Below, piece by piece: positions 14,170 through 22,259 of a stretch of 23,896 nt of DNA; positions within the stretch are counted from its first letter, which is position 1; each line of letters begins with the position of its first letter. A model generated the notes under the pieces. The model ran no database searches. It was not told the DNA's origin and saw only the letters and a list, made by a program, of their open reading frames with translations. The stretch is from NCBI GenBank assembly GCA_900553545.1, contig USDP01000006.1, positions 1-23,896 of the forward strand. Direction: 5' to 3'. This DNA comes from an uncultured Eubacteriales bacterium. GTDB taxonomy: Bacteria > Bacillota > Clostridia > Oscillospirales > Oscillospiraceae. The position numbers were made by a program, and so were the translations under genes.

Positions 14170-16305
14170 ATGAGCGTATTAACTGATCTCATCTACAGCG
14201 GTTCGAATGCCGTTGCGGGCCTGACCGAAGGCGCCGTCAACGATGCCATTGCCAAATACGGCCCGGAGAAGGAGCTTGCCTTCCCCGATACCGCATATTT
14301 CTTCCCCACGATCTACGCCGCCACCGGCGTCAAGGTCAAGACGCTGGGCGATCTGCCCGCCTGCGTCGGCGTGCTCAAGAGCCTCATCACCAATCAGGAG
14401 GATCTGGGTCAGGCGCTGAACGCGGGCCTCGCCACTGCCGTCGGCGCGGAGATCCTGGAGGGCCTGAAGTTCGTCGAGCAGAAGGACGCCTACGAGCAGG
14501 CGACCGTCCCCGGCATCGGCTTCGTGCCCGATCCCATCATCCGTTCCCTCGGTGTCCCGCTGGTCACCGGCGATATCCCCGGCGTAGCCGTCGTGCTGGG
14601 CAAGGCCGAGAAGGCGGAGGACGTGGCCGCCGTCGTCAAGGGCTATCAGTCCAAGGGCATCATGACCTTCATGATCGGCGACGTCATCGAGCAGTGCGCC
14701 GAGCAGGGCGTCAAGATGGGTCTCGAGCTGCGCGTCATCCCGCTGGGCCATGACGTCACCGCCGTTATCCACGTCGTCACCGTCGCCATCCGCGCGGCGC
14801 TGATCTTCGGCAATGTGCAGCCGGGCGATCTGGCCGGGCTGCTGGCCTACACAAAGGAGCGCGTCCCCGCGTTCGTCAATACCTTCGGCGACATCGATCC
14901 GGTCGTCGTCTCCGCCGGCGCAGGCGCAATCGCGCTGGGCTTCCCGGTCGTGGTCGACGTCGACCTCGGCGAAAATCAGGTTCCGGGCGCGCTCGAATCC
15001 TGCACTGATCACAGCGAGACCGTCAAGAAGTCGCTCGAGCTGCGCGGTATCAAGATCAAGTCCAAGGAACTGCCGATCCCGGTCGCATTCGCTGCGGCGT
15101 TCGAAGGCGAAATCATCCGCAAGGCCGATATGCAGGTCGAGTTCTGGTCCGCCAAGAACACCACCTGTGAGCTTGTCCAGATGAAGGATGCTTCGGAAGT
15201 CGAGGATCACAAGATCACCGTGGACGGCCCGGATATCGATTCCGGAGAACTCGAATACGCCCTTGCCACCTGTATTTACGTCGCGGGCAAGAAGATGCAG
15301 GCCGACTTCGAGTCTGTCATCGAGCGTAAAATCCACGCCTGGTTCAACTATATGGAAGGTGTCATGCACACCGGCCAGCGCAACCAGTTCCGCATCCGTA
15401 TTTCCAAGGACGCCTATGAGCACGGCCTGCGCCTGCATCACTTCGGCGAAGTCCTGTACCACATGATCATGGACGAATTTGACGCCGTCGTCGACAAGTG
15501 TGAGGTCCGCCTCATCACCGACCCGGAGAAGGCCACGAAGTTCCTGAACGAAGTCGCCATGCCGCGCTACAACGCACGTGACGACCGTCTGGCCTCCATG
15601 ACCGACGAATCTGTCGACCGCTTCTTCACCTGCATCCTCTGTCAGTCGTTCGCCCCGGCGCACTGCTGCGTCGTCACCCCGGAGCGTCTCGGCCTGTGCG
15701 GCGCCGTTTCCTGGCTCGATGCCAAGGCGACGAACGAGCTGAACCCGCAGGGCCCGTGCCAGCCGATCTTCAAGGAGGGCTGCCTCGACGAGCGCACCGG
15801 CCGCTACACCACGGTCAACGAGGCCATCAAGGACGCGACGCACGGCGCGGTCGAAGAGGTCACGCTGTACTCCATCATGGAAGACCCGATGACCTCCTGC
15901 GGCTGCTTCGAGTGCATCTCCGGCATCGAGCCGATGTCCAACGGCTTCATCGTCGTCAACCGCGAATACGCGGGCATGACCCCCGCCGGCATGACGTTCG
16001 GCGAGCTGGCCTCCTGCACGGGCGGCGGCGTCCAGACGCCGGGCTACATGGGCCATGGCCGTCACTTCATCTCCTCCAAGAAGTTCATCCATGCCGAAGG
16101 CGGCATCGAGCGCATCGTCTGGATGCCGAAGGAACTGAAGGACGACGTCGGCGAGCGCCTGAACAGGACCGCGAAGGAACTCTACGGCATCGACAACTTC
16201 ACCGACATGATCGCCGACGAGACCATCTGCACCGACTGCGACGCGCTGTATGAATTCCTTCAGGAAAAGAACCATCCGGTGCTTGCAATGGAGCCTTTGA
16301 TGTAA
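14170..16305 (+). CDS. acsB: Acetyl-CoA synthase catalytic subunit
   Basis: Forms acetyl-CoA from CO, CoA and the methyl group delivered by the corrinoid protein; 711 residues against about 729 in Moorella. The A-cluster is complete: Cys488, Cys491, Cys500 and Cys510 (spacing 3, 9, 10, as in Moorella 506/509/518/528) and the Cys577-Gly-Cys579 motif that binds the distal nickel. All are offset by 18 from Moorella, so the protein lacks about 18 residues before the cluster. The N-terminal domain that contacts CODH is present. ATG 14170 has GGGAGG 5 bases before it; the frame is open 19 codons upstream but that part lies in the terminator hairpin. No CODH gene is beside it in the window, unlike the acsA-acsB pair of Moorella. 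Confidence 0.96.
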   Translation: MSVLTDLIYSGSNAVAGLTEGAVNDAIAKYGPEKELAFPDTAYFFPTIYAATGVKVKTLGDLPACVGVLKSLITNQEDLGQALNAGLATAVGAEILEGLKFVEQKDAYEQATVPGIGFVPDPIIRSLGVPLVTGDIPGVAVVLGKAEKAEDVAAVVKGYQSKGIMTFMIGDVIEQCAEQGVKMGLELRVIPLGHDVTAVIHVVTVAIRAALIFGNVQPGDLAGLLAYTKERVPAFVNTFGDIDPVVVSAGAGAIALGFPVVVDVDLGENQVPGALESCTDHSETVKKSLELRGIKIKSKELPIPVAFAAAFEGEIIRKADMQVEFWSAKNTTCELVQMKDASEVEDHKITVDGPDIDSGELEYALATCIYVAGKKMQADFESVIERKIHAWFNYMEGVMHTGQRNQFRIRISKDAYEHGLRLHHFGEVLYHMIMDEFDAVVDKCEVRLITDPEKATKFLNEVAMPRYNARDDRLASMTDESVDRFFTCILCQSFAPAHCCVVTPERLGLCGAVSWLDAKATNELNPQGPCQPIFKEGCLDERTGRYTTVNEAIKDATHGAVEEVTLYSIMEDPMTSCGCFECISGIEPMSNGFIVVNREYAGMTPAGMTFGELASCTGGGVQTPGYMGHGRHFISSKKFIHAEGGIERIVWMPKELKDDVGERLNRTAKELYGIDNFTDMIADETICTDCDALYEFLQEKNHPVLAMEPLM

Positions 16306-16345
16306 TATAATCATTGCATCAGCACAGTGATAGCTTTCTGTCCTC

Positions 16346-16396
16346 CGGCGGCGCGCGGGCTTTCCCAACCCGCAGATGACCCCAAACACGCCGCCG
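16346..16396 (+). other. Two-tier GC hairpin after acsB
   Basis: CGGCGGCG and CGCCGCCG (16346-16353, 16389-16396) enclose an inner GCGGG / CCCGC hairpin (16355-16359, 16369-16373). It lies 40 bases past the acsB stop and before the terminator at 16418. No T-run; probably an mRNA-end structure. Confidence 0.4.
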
Positions 16397-16417
16397 CGCG
16401 CAGAACGTGAGATCCAG

Positions 16418-16443
16418 GGGGAGGGCTTTGCCCTCCCCTTTTT
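16418..16443 (+). terminator. Strong intrinsic terminator between acsB and acsV
   Basis: GGGGAGGGC and GCCCTCCCC form a perfect 9-bp stem around TTT and are followed at once by TTTTT. A textbook terminator, which splits acsB from acsV unless read-through occurs. Confidence 0.8.
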
Positions 16444-16490
16444 ACGCATCTGTACGCCCACCGCGGACAAATATGCAGAAACGTCCGCAA

Positions 16491-16537
16491 AAGTCCCTGC
16501 GTGTACGGGCGGACGCCGCCCGCAGACGCAAGGACTT
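16491..16537 (+). other. Nested hairpin in the acsV leader
   Basis: AAGTCCCTGCGT and ACGCAAGGACTT (16491-16502, 16526-16537) pair with one mismatch and enclose a perfect CGGGCGG / CCGCCCG hairpin (16506-16512, 16516-16522) with loop ACG. It ends 36 bases before acsV. A smaller GCGGAC / GTCCGC hairpin precedes it (16463-16468, 16483-16488). Their position between terminator and gene suggests a structured 5' leader; I recognise no known riboswitch. Confidence 0.45.
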
Positions 16538-16573
16538 TGAATATGAACTTACACCGAAAGGAGACCCCATCCG

Positions 16574-18505
16574 ATGTATCAGGTTACCTTCCAATTTGAA
16601 AACGGCGACAAGCCGGTCGTCTTCTCGGCGTCGCCGAATATCACACTGCTCGAGGCCGCGCGGAGCGCGAACGTCGCCATCGACGCGCCCTGCTCCGGCA
16701 ACGGCTCATGCGGCAAGTGCCGCGTGAAGATCCTCAGCGGTGAAGTCGAGAGCTATCCGTCGAGCCATATCTCCGAGGAAGAATATGCCGCAGGCTGGCG
16801 GCTGAGCTGCGCGAGCAAGGTCATCGGCGACGTGACCGTCGAGGTGCCGGACATCGCGTCGGCCTACCAGAGCCGGATGAAGACCGCCGACCTCTCAACC
16901 GGCAAGGAGGTCGAGATCTTTGAAAAGCTCCAGGCCGATCTGCAAGCCGCCGGGATCGACTTTACGAACGATTCCTTTGTCCAGTTCCGCCTGACGCTGG
17001 ACGAGCCGACGCTCGACGACACCATGCCGGATACCGAGCGCCTTGCGCGCGCCGTCGAGGCCGAGAGCGGCTGTGAGCCGGTAAAGCTGAGCTACCACGT
17101 GGTGCAAAAGCTGGCCATAACGCTCCGCGACGCCGACTTCAAGGTGACGGCCTCCGCCGTCCGTCAGGGTGACGGGCTGCTGGTCGTCGACGTGACCGCG
17201 AAGGAGGATGCGCCCATCTACGGCTGCGCCATTGACATCGGCACGACCACCGTCACCGGCGTCCTGATGGACATGGCCAGCGGCAAACTCACCGCAAAGG
17301 CGTCCGCCGGCAACGGTCAGATCCGCTACGGCGCGGACGTCATCAACCGCATCATTGAGCAGGGCAAGCCCGGCGGCGTGAAGCGGCTTCAGGACGCGAT
17401 CCTGAAAGAGACGCTGCGCCCGATGGTGGGCCTGATGTGCAAGACCGCCGGCATCACGGCCGACCGCATCTTCCGCGTCGCCATCGCCAGCAACACCACC
17501 ATGAACCATCTGCTCCTCGGCGTGGACGCGAACCCCGTCCGCATGGAGCCGTATATCCCGACGTTCTTCCAGTGGCGCGGCCTGGTCGCCAAGGATCTCT
17601 CCTTCCCCGCGAACCCGGACGCCGAGGTGCTCATCTCCCCGAACATCGGCTCCTACGTCGGCGGCGATATCACCGCGGGCGCGCTCACGAGCCTGATCTG
17701 GGACAAGGACGAATTCTCCCTTTTCATCGACCTCGGCACGAACGGCGAGCTGGTTTTCGGCAACCGCGACTTCATGATGTCCTGCGCCTGCTCGGCCGGC
17801 CCGGCCTTTGAGGGCGGCGACATCTCCTGCGGCATGCGCGCGACCGACGGCGCAGTCGAGGCCGTGGTCATCGATAAGGACACCATGGAACCGACGCTCA
17901 GCATCGTCGGCGATGCCGGGCAGAAGCCGGTCGGCATCTGCGGCTCCGGCATCATCGACGTCATCGCCGAGCTCTACCGCACGTCCATCATCTCCGCCAA
18001 GGGCCAGTTCGTCCGCGAGGGCAAGCGCGTCGCGCACGACGAGCACGGCATGGGCCGCTACATCCTCGCCACGAAGGACGAGAGCGAAACAGGCCGCGAA
18101 ATTTCCATCTCCGAGGTCGACATCGACTCCTTCATCCGTGCCAAGGCCGCCATCTTCTCCGCCATCAACATCATGCTCTCCTCGCTCGACATGGACGTCA
18201 CCGTTTTGGAGCATGTCTACGTTGCGGGTGGCATCGGCTCCGGCATCAACATGGAAAATGCCGTCCGCATCGGCATGTTCCCGGACGTCGACCGCAGCCT
18301 CTTCGAGTACATCGGCAACTCGTCCCTCGCGGGCGCGTATGCGATGGCCCGCTCGGACAACGCCGTTGACAAGGTCGACGAGCTGGCCTCCAATATGACC
18401 TACATGGAGCTTTCCACCAACCCGCGCTATATGGACGAATTCGTCGCGGCCTGCTTCCTCCCGCATACCAACCGTGAGCTGTTCCCGTCCAGCGTACAGG
18501 AGTAA
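16574..18505 (+). CDS. acsV: Reductive activator of the corrinoid Fe-S protein (RACo)
   Basis: ATP-dependent activator, 643 residues, that returns the corrinoid protein from inactive Co(II) to active Co(I). A plant-type [2Fe-2S] ferredoxin domain is at residues 1-95, with Cys40, Cys46, Cys49 and Cys79. A linker and middle region follow (about 96-210). The C-terminal ASKHA-type ATPase begins near residue 217 with AIDIGTTT (phosphate loop) and has a second DLGTNGEL motif at 386-393. This matches Carboxydothermus RACo in order and size. AAAGGAG precedes the ATG. It follows acsB after two hairpins and a terminator, and overlaps in function with the downstream DUF3786 gene, which starts at its stop codon. 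Homologues also serve O-demethylase corrinoid proteins; the acs context favours AcsCD as partner. Confidence 0.92.
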   Translation: MYQVTFQFENGDKPVVFSASPNITLLEAARSANVAIDAPCSGNGSCGKCRVKILSGEVESYPSSHISEEEYAAGWRLSCASKVIGDVTVEVPDIASAYQSRMKTADLSTGKEVEIFEKLQADLQAAGIDFTNDSFVQFRLTLDEPTLDDTMPDTERLARAVEAESGCEPVKLSYHVVQKLAITLRDADFKVTASAVRQGDGLLVVDVTAKEDAPIYGCAIDIGTTTVTGVLMDMASGKLTAKASAGNGQIRYGADVINRIIEQGKPGGVKRLQDAILKETLRPMVGLMCKTAGITADRIFRVAIASNTTMNHLLLGVDANPVRMEPYIPTFFQWRGLVAKDLSFPANPDAEVLISPNIGSYVGGDITAGALTSLIWDKDEFSLFIDLGTNGELVFGNRDFMMSCACSAGPAFEGGDISCGMRATDGAVEAVVIDKDTMEPTLSIVGDAGQKPVGICGSGIIDVIAELYRTSIISAKGQFVREGKRVAHDEHGMGRYILATKDESETGREISISEVDIDSFIRAKAAIFSAINIMLSSLDMDVTVLEHVYVAGGIGSGINMENAVRIGMFPDVDRSLFEYIGNSSLAGAYAMARSDNAVDKVDELASNMTYMELSTNPRYMDEFVAACFLPHTNRELFPSSVQE

Positions 18506-18508
18506 ATG

Positions 18509-19123
18509 ATGCAGGTACAGAACAACAAAGAAGAAGTGCCGTTTGCGCACTACGAAGAAAAATTCCGCGCGCTCGACCCCGTTGAGTCCGCGAAGCGCTG
18601 CGGCGTGCCGTTCGCGGACGGGAAATTTTCCGTCCGTCTGCTCGGCGTGACCTATCAGATCGCGTGGCCGGACTATGCCATCACCGCGGATCGGGATGGT
18701 GCGTTTGGCCTCAGCAGCCTCCCGTGCCAGACGTTTCTGCTGCGCTTCCTGCTGGAGGGCAGGCAGGCCGCACCGTCGAGCCAGTTCAAGACCTTCCGCG
18801 AAATGCCCTGGGGCGAGATGTACATCCAGCCCTACACGGGCCGCGTCCTGACCCGCGCGGCGTTCACCTTCGGCACAAAGGTCGCCAAATTCGCCGCAGC
18901 CTGCGAGAAGATGGGCGCGATCCGCCTCCCGCACGGCGACGCGGGCTATCAATTCGATTTCCTCGGCGGCTACCGCATGCAGATCATGGTCTACGCCGGG
19001 GACGATGAGTTCCCGCCGAGCGCGCAGGTGCTCTATTCCGACAATTTTGAGTCCGGCTTCGCTGCAGAAGACCGCGTCGTCGCAGGTGATCTGCTCATCA
19101 CAAGTATTAAGAAAGAACTGTAA
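18509..19123 (+). CDS. DUF3786-like protein of unknown function
   Basis: Soluble 204-residue protein that resembles the DUF3786 family, whose members I recall beside corrinoid and Wood-Ljungdahl genes in anaerobes. No function is established. Visible features are an N-terminal YEEKFRALDP segment, a central MPWGEMYIQPYTG, and a C-terminal LGGYRMQIMVYAGDDEFPPSAQVLYSDN with conserved-looking aromatic and acidic residues. Cysteines are scattered, without a cluster motif. Two ATGs follow the acsV stop directly; the second (18509) has AGGAG 6 bases before it and is preferred over the first (18506). Tight coupling to acsV and a 13-base gap to the chaperone-like gene suggest help in corrinoid-protein activation or assembly. 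The family call is moderately sure; the role is inference. Confidence 0.75.
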   Translation: MQVQNNKEEVPFAHYEEKFRALDPVESAKRCGVPFADGKFSVRLLGVTYQIAWPDYAITADRDGAFGLSSLPCQTFLLRFLLEGRQAAPSSQFKTFREMPWGEMYIQPYTGRVLTRAAFTFGTKVAKFAAACEKMGAIRLPHGDAGYQFDFLGGYRMQIMVYAGDDEFPPSAQVLYSDNFESGFAAEDRVVAGDLLITSIKKEL

Positions 19124-19136
19124 TTAAGGAGAAACT

Positions 19137-20096
19137 ATGGAATTTCGATATCGCGGCCTGAAAGGCACGCTGGAACATGTGGAAGTCACCGAAAAAGAGC
19201 TGGACGCGCGCCTGATGCAGCTCCAGCAGCAGCATCCCTGCGTCAAAACCGTCACCGACCGCGCCGCCAAGGCTGGCGACGAGCTGGTGCTCGACTACGC
19301 AGGCTACGCCGACGGCGTGCAGTTCCCCGGCGGCACTGCCGAGAACCAGACGCTCACGCTCGGCAGCGGCGCGTTCATCCCCGGCTTTGAAGATCAGCTC
19401 GTGGGCAGCCGCCCCGGCGACGAGGTGCGCGTGCATGTGACGTTCCCCGCACAGTACCACGCCCCGGAACTGGCCGGCAAGGACGCCGAGTTTGTCTGCA
19501 AGGTGCATGAGATCCGCGAGAGTGGTGAATACGGTTCGCAGGACGAGTTCGCCAAGGCCGTCGGCTGCGGCAGCTATGACGATCTGCGCGCACAGGTGCG
19601 CGAAAATCTCCGCCGCTACTATGACCAGCGCGCCGAGATGGAGTTTCAGGACAAGCTGATGCGGCAGGCCGCCGCCACGCTCGACTATACGCCCTCCGAG
19701 GCGGAGCTGCACGAGGCCGTCGAGCAGCAGATCCAGACGATGGAGGCTCAGCTGGCCCAGCGCGGCCTGCGGCTGGAGGACTACTGCAAGTTCGCCGGGG
19801 CCACGCCGGAGTCGCTGCGGGAGGATGCCAAAGCCGATGCCGAACAGGCCCTGCGGATGCAGAAGGCCGTCGACAGAATTGCCATACTGGAGGGGCTGCG
19901 CGCCTCGCAGAAGGATCTGGACGACGCGATGCAGGTCATCGCGCGGGAAAATGGACTCTCGCTCGATCAGCTCAAGGGCTACTGCGACGACAACTTCAAC
20001 CGCGCCGTGGAAAACAGCGTCCTCTCCACGAAGGCGTACGCCCTCGTCCGCGCGCTGGCCGACGTCACCGAGATCACCGTCGGCGGCCAAAAATAA
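19137..20096 (+). CDS. Trigger-factor-like peptidyl-prolyl isomerase/chaperone lacking the ribosome-binding domain
   Basis: A 319-residue protein built like the last two thirds of trigger factor. Residues 10-40 match the linker preceding the isomerase domain (VTEKELDARLMQLQ). Residues 43-126 are an FKBP domain (GDELVLDYAGY, GSGAFIPGFEDQLVG, FVCKVHEI). Residues 130-319 are the helical, SurA-like C-terminal chaperone region. The N-terminal ribosome-docking domain of trigger factor (about 110 residues with a GFRxGKxP loop) is missing, and the AAGGAG site 5 bases before ATG 19137 shows the gene really starts here. It therefore probably acts after release from the ribosome. Its place in the acs operon suggests a dedicated folding or metal-assembly factor. 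A general paralogue of tig is the alternative. Confidence 0.85.
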   Translation: MEFRYRGLKGTLEHVEVTEKELDARLMQLQQQHPCVKTVTDRAAKAGDELVLDYAGYADGVQFPGGTAENQTLTLGSGAFIPGFEDQLVGSRPGDEVRVHVTFPAQYHAPELAGKDAEFVCKVHEIRESGEYGSQDEFAKAVGCGSYDDLRAQVRENLRRYYDQRAEMEFQDKLMRQAAATLDYTPSEAELHEAVEQQIQTMEAQLAQRGLRLEDYCKFAGATPESLREDAKADAEQALRMQKAVDRIAILEGLRASQKDLDDAMQVIARENGLSLDQLKGYCDDNFNRAVENSVLSTKAYALVRALADVTEITVGGQK

Positions 20097-20114
20097 GTAT
20101 TGATAACTTTTCAC

Positions 20115-20143
20115 AACCGGCAGCTCGTATCGAGCTGCCGGTT
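20115..20143 (+). terminator. Hairpin terminator after the chaperone-like gene
   Basis: AACCGGCAGCTCG and CGAGCTGCCGGTT form a perfect 13-bp stem with loop TAT; GCGTGATTTTG follows. The stem is strong, the T-run modest. It separates the acs group from the fhs transcript. Confidence 0.7.
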
Positions 20144-20238
20144 GCGTGATTTTGTACAAAATTTTGGTAGTAGTATACAGTTTCTGATACGTAGGTATAT
20201 CAATTATGTAAAATTTCTAAGGAAAATGATATTCCGTC

Positions 20239-20267
20239 TTGACTTCTCGAAATGAAGATGTTAAACT
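20239..20267 (+). promoter_or_regulatory. Strong sigma-A-like promoter for fhs
   Basis: TTGACT and TAAACT separated by 17 bases, in an AT-rich stretch (20150-20270) that contrasts with the surrounding DNA. The start point would be near 20274, giving a leader of about 120 nt. Confidence 0.7.
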
Positions 20268-20273
20268 GTGGCT

Positions 20274-20394
20274 GTAACCGATAAAAGATTATCGATTAGG
20301 CGCCGAGGTACGTGGATTTGGGAAGCGCGGCGTCAAAAAAATTTTGCCTCCGGGGATGTTAAGGCCCCTGAGGATTCCTTAAGGAGGAAACACA
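20274..20394 (+). promoter_or_regulatory. Structured 5' leader of fhs, candidate translational switch
   Basis: Hairpin 1: CGATAA / TTATCG (20279-20294). Hairpin 2: GCGCCG / CGGCGT (20300-20305, 20328-20333) with a 22-base loop. Hairpin 3: CCTCCGGGG / CCCCTGAGG (20347-20355, 20365-20373), one mismatch. A competing fold pairs TTAAGG (20359-20364) with CCTTAA (20377-20382) and CCTCC (20347-20351) with GGAGG (20383-20387), hiding the Shine-Dalgarno site AAGGAGG (20381-20387). The two folds exclude each other. ZTP riboswitches are known before fhs-type genes, but their hallmark GCCUGGGC element is absent here, so no known class is assigned. Confidence 0.5.
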
Positions 20395-22203
20395 ATGGCA
20401 ATCGAATTCAAAGACGGCAAGTATGTACATGAGGACGGCCACGTCACGCTGGACCCGACCGTGTACAAGGACTGGCAGATCGCTGAGGAAGCAGAAAAGG
20501 CGCTGCCTTCCGTGGATTATTTCCGTGAGAAGCTTGGCCTGCTCCCCGAGGAGATCATCCCCTACGGCAAGACCCCGAAGATCGACTTCATCAAGGTCAT
20601 GAACCGCCTGAAGGATAAGCCCGACGGCAAGTTCATCGAGGTCACCGCCATCACCCCCACCCCCTTCGGCGAAGGCAAGTCCACCGTTTCCCTCGGCCTG
20701 ATCGAAGGCCTCGGCAAGCTCGGCAAGAACGTTGGCGGCGCCCTGCGTCAGCCCTCCGGCGGCCCGACGATGAACGTCAAGGGCACCGCGGCCGGCGGCG
20801 GCAACGCGCTGCTCATGCCGATGACCGAGTTCTCCCTGGGTCTGACCGGCGATATTAACGACATCATGAACGCCCACAACCTCGCCATGGTCGCGCTGAC
20901 TGCCCGTATGCAGCACGAGCGCAACAACAACGACGAGTGGCTGGCCAAGAAGGGCCTGAAGCGCCTCGACATCGACCCGAAGCGCGTTGAGATGGGCTGG
21001 GTCATCGACTTCTGCGCGCAGTCCATGCGCAACATCATCATCGGCCTCGGCGGCCGTCTGGACGGCTTCCTGATGGAGTCCAAGTTCGGCATCGCCGTCG
21101 GCTCCGAGCTGATGGCCATCCTCGCCGTCGCCCGCGATCTGAAGGATCTGCGTGAGCGCATCGGCAAGATCGTTGTCGCCTACTCCAAGAGCGGCGAGCC
21201 CGTCACCTGCGAGGATCTCGAGGTTGCCGGCGCCATGACCGCCTGGATGCGCAACACCATCAACCCCACCATGTGCTACACCGTCGAGCATCAGCCGGTC
21301 CTCATCCATGCCGGCCCGTTCGCCAACATCGCCATCGGCCAGTCCTCTGTCATCGCCGACCGTCTGGCCCTCAAGCTGTTCGATTACCATGTCACCGAGT
21401 CCGGCTTCGCTGCCGACATCGGCTTTGAGAAGTTCTGGAACGTCAAGACCCGCCTGTCCGGCCTGACCCCGAACGTCTCCGTCCTGGTTGCGACCGTCCG
21501 CGCGCTCAAGATGCACGGCGGCGGCCCGAAGGTCACCCCGGGCGCCCCGCTCGCCAAGGAGTACACCGAGGAGAACCTCGAGCTTCTGGAAAAGGGCACC
21601 TGCAACCTGTTCCACCATGTCAACACCATCAAGAAGTCCGGCATCAACCCGGTCGTCTGCATCAACCGCTTCTACACCGATACCGACGCGGAGATCGCTC
21701 TGCTGAAGAAGCTCTGCAAGGAGCACGGTGTCCGCTGCGCCGAGTCCAACCACTGGCGTTTCGGCGGCGAAGGCGCGCTGGAGCTGGCCCAGGCCGTTGT
21801 CGAAGCCTGCGAAGAGCCGGTCAACGTCAAGTTCCTGTACGACCTCGAGATGCCGCTGCGTCAGCGCGTTGAGCTGATCGCGAAGGAAGTCTACGGCGCC
21901 GACGGCGTCGACTGGGCGCCTCTGGCCGTCCAGAAGGCCGAGCGCTTCGAGTCTGACCCGAAGTACGCCGACTACTGCACCATGATGGTCAAGACCCACC
22001 TCTCCCTCTCCGACGATCCCACCAAGAAGGGCGAGCCGAAGGGCTGGCGCCTCGCCATCCGCGACATCCTCGAGTACGGCGGTGCGAAGTTCCTCTGCCC
22101 GATGGCCGGCACCATCTCCATGATGCCCGGCACGGCGGCTGACCCGGCTTACCGCCGCGTCGACGTCGACGTCGAGACTGGCAAGGTTTCCGGCCTCTTC
22201 TAA
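20395..22203 (+). CDS. fhs: Formate-tetrahydrofolate ligase (long, RQPS-type)
   Basis: Activates formate with ATP to 10-formyl-THF, the entry of the methyl branch; 602 residues against about 559 in Moorella. ATP loop TPTPFGEGKST lies at about residues 86-96. The formyl phosphate-binding Arg118 is followed by Gln119, where the Moorella enzyme has Arg97-Glu98. The GGPTMNVKGTAAGGG loop, an extra segment after MVALTARMQ, and the GGGPKVTPGAPL insertion resemble the long type seen in eukaryotic C1-THF synthase rather than the short acetogen type. The C-terminus ends in the family-typical SGLF. AAGGAGG lies 7 bases before the ATG. Own promoter and structured leader. The function is certain; whether it works mainly toward formate fixation or formate release depends on the host. 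Confidence 0.96.
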   Translation: MAIEFKDGKYVHEDGHVTLDPTVYKDWQIAEEAEKALPSVDYFREKLGLLPEEIIPYGKTPKIDFIKVMNRLKDKPDGKFIEVTAITPTPFGEGKSTVSLGLIEGLGKLGKNVGGALRQPSGGPTMNVKGTAAGGGNALLMPMTEFSLGLTGDINDIMNAHNLAMVALTARMQHERNNNDEWLAKKGLKRLDIDPKRVEMGWVIDFCAQSMRNIIIGLGGRLDGFLMESKFGIAVGSELMAILAVARDLKDLRERIGKIVVAYSKSGEPVTCEDLEVAGAMTAWMRNTINPTMCYTVEHQPVLIHAGPFANIAIGQSSVIADRLALKLFDYHVTESGFAADIGFEKFWNVKTRLSGLTPNVSVLVATVRALKMHGGGPKVTPGAPLAKEYTEENLELLEKGTCNLFHHVNTIKKSGINPVVCINRFYTDTDAEIALLKKLCKEHGVRCAESNHWRFGGEGALELAQAVVEACEEPVNVKFLYDLEMPLRQRVELIAKEVYGADGVDWAPLAVQKAERFESDPKYADYCTMMVKTHLSLSDDPTKKGEPKGWRLAIRDILEYGGAKFLCPMAGTISMMPGTAADPAYRRVDVDVETGKVSGLF

Positions 22204-22225
22204 AATCACATAGCAGCAACCACTT

Positions 22226-22255
22226 CGGGAGGCGGCGGTCATCCGCTGCCTCCCG
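22226..22255 (+). terminator. Hairpin after fhs
   Basis: CGGGAGGCGGCGG and CCGCTGCCTCCCG pair over 13 bp with one G-U wobble around TCAT, 23 bases after the fhs stop. ATTCGG follows rather than a T-run. Confidence 0.55.
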
Positions 22256-22259
22256 ATTC

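Noticed and set aside
14179..16470. 763-codon open frame antisense to acsB
   Set aside because: It is a shadow of the GC-rich acsB coding frame: composition is driven by complementary codons, it has no recognisable domain, and acsB is certain. The same holds for the long antisense frames at 11764-13665, 16895-18952, 20359-22242 and 22318-23817, and for the plus frames at 153-1670, 1561-2880 and 4277-5770.
20274..20346. ZTP (pfl) riboswitch before fhs
   Set aside because: The gene context fits, but the conserved ACUGGCG and GCCUGGGC elements cannot be found; only a weak likeness (GTGGATTT...GGGAAGC) remains.
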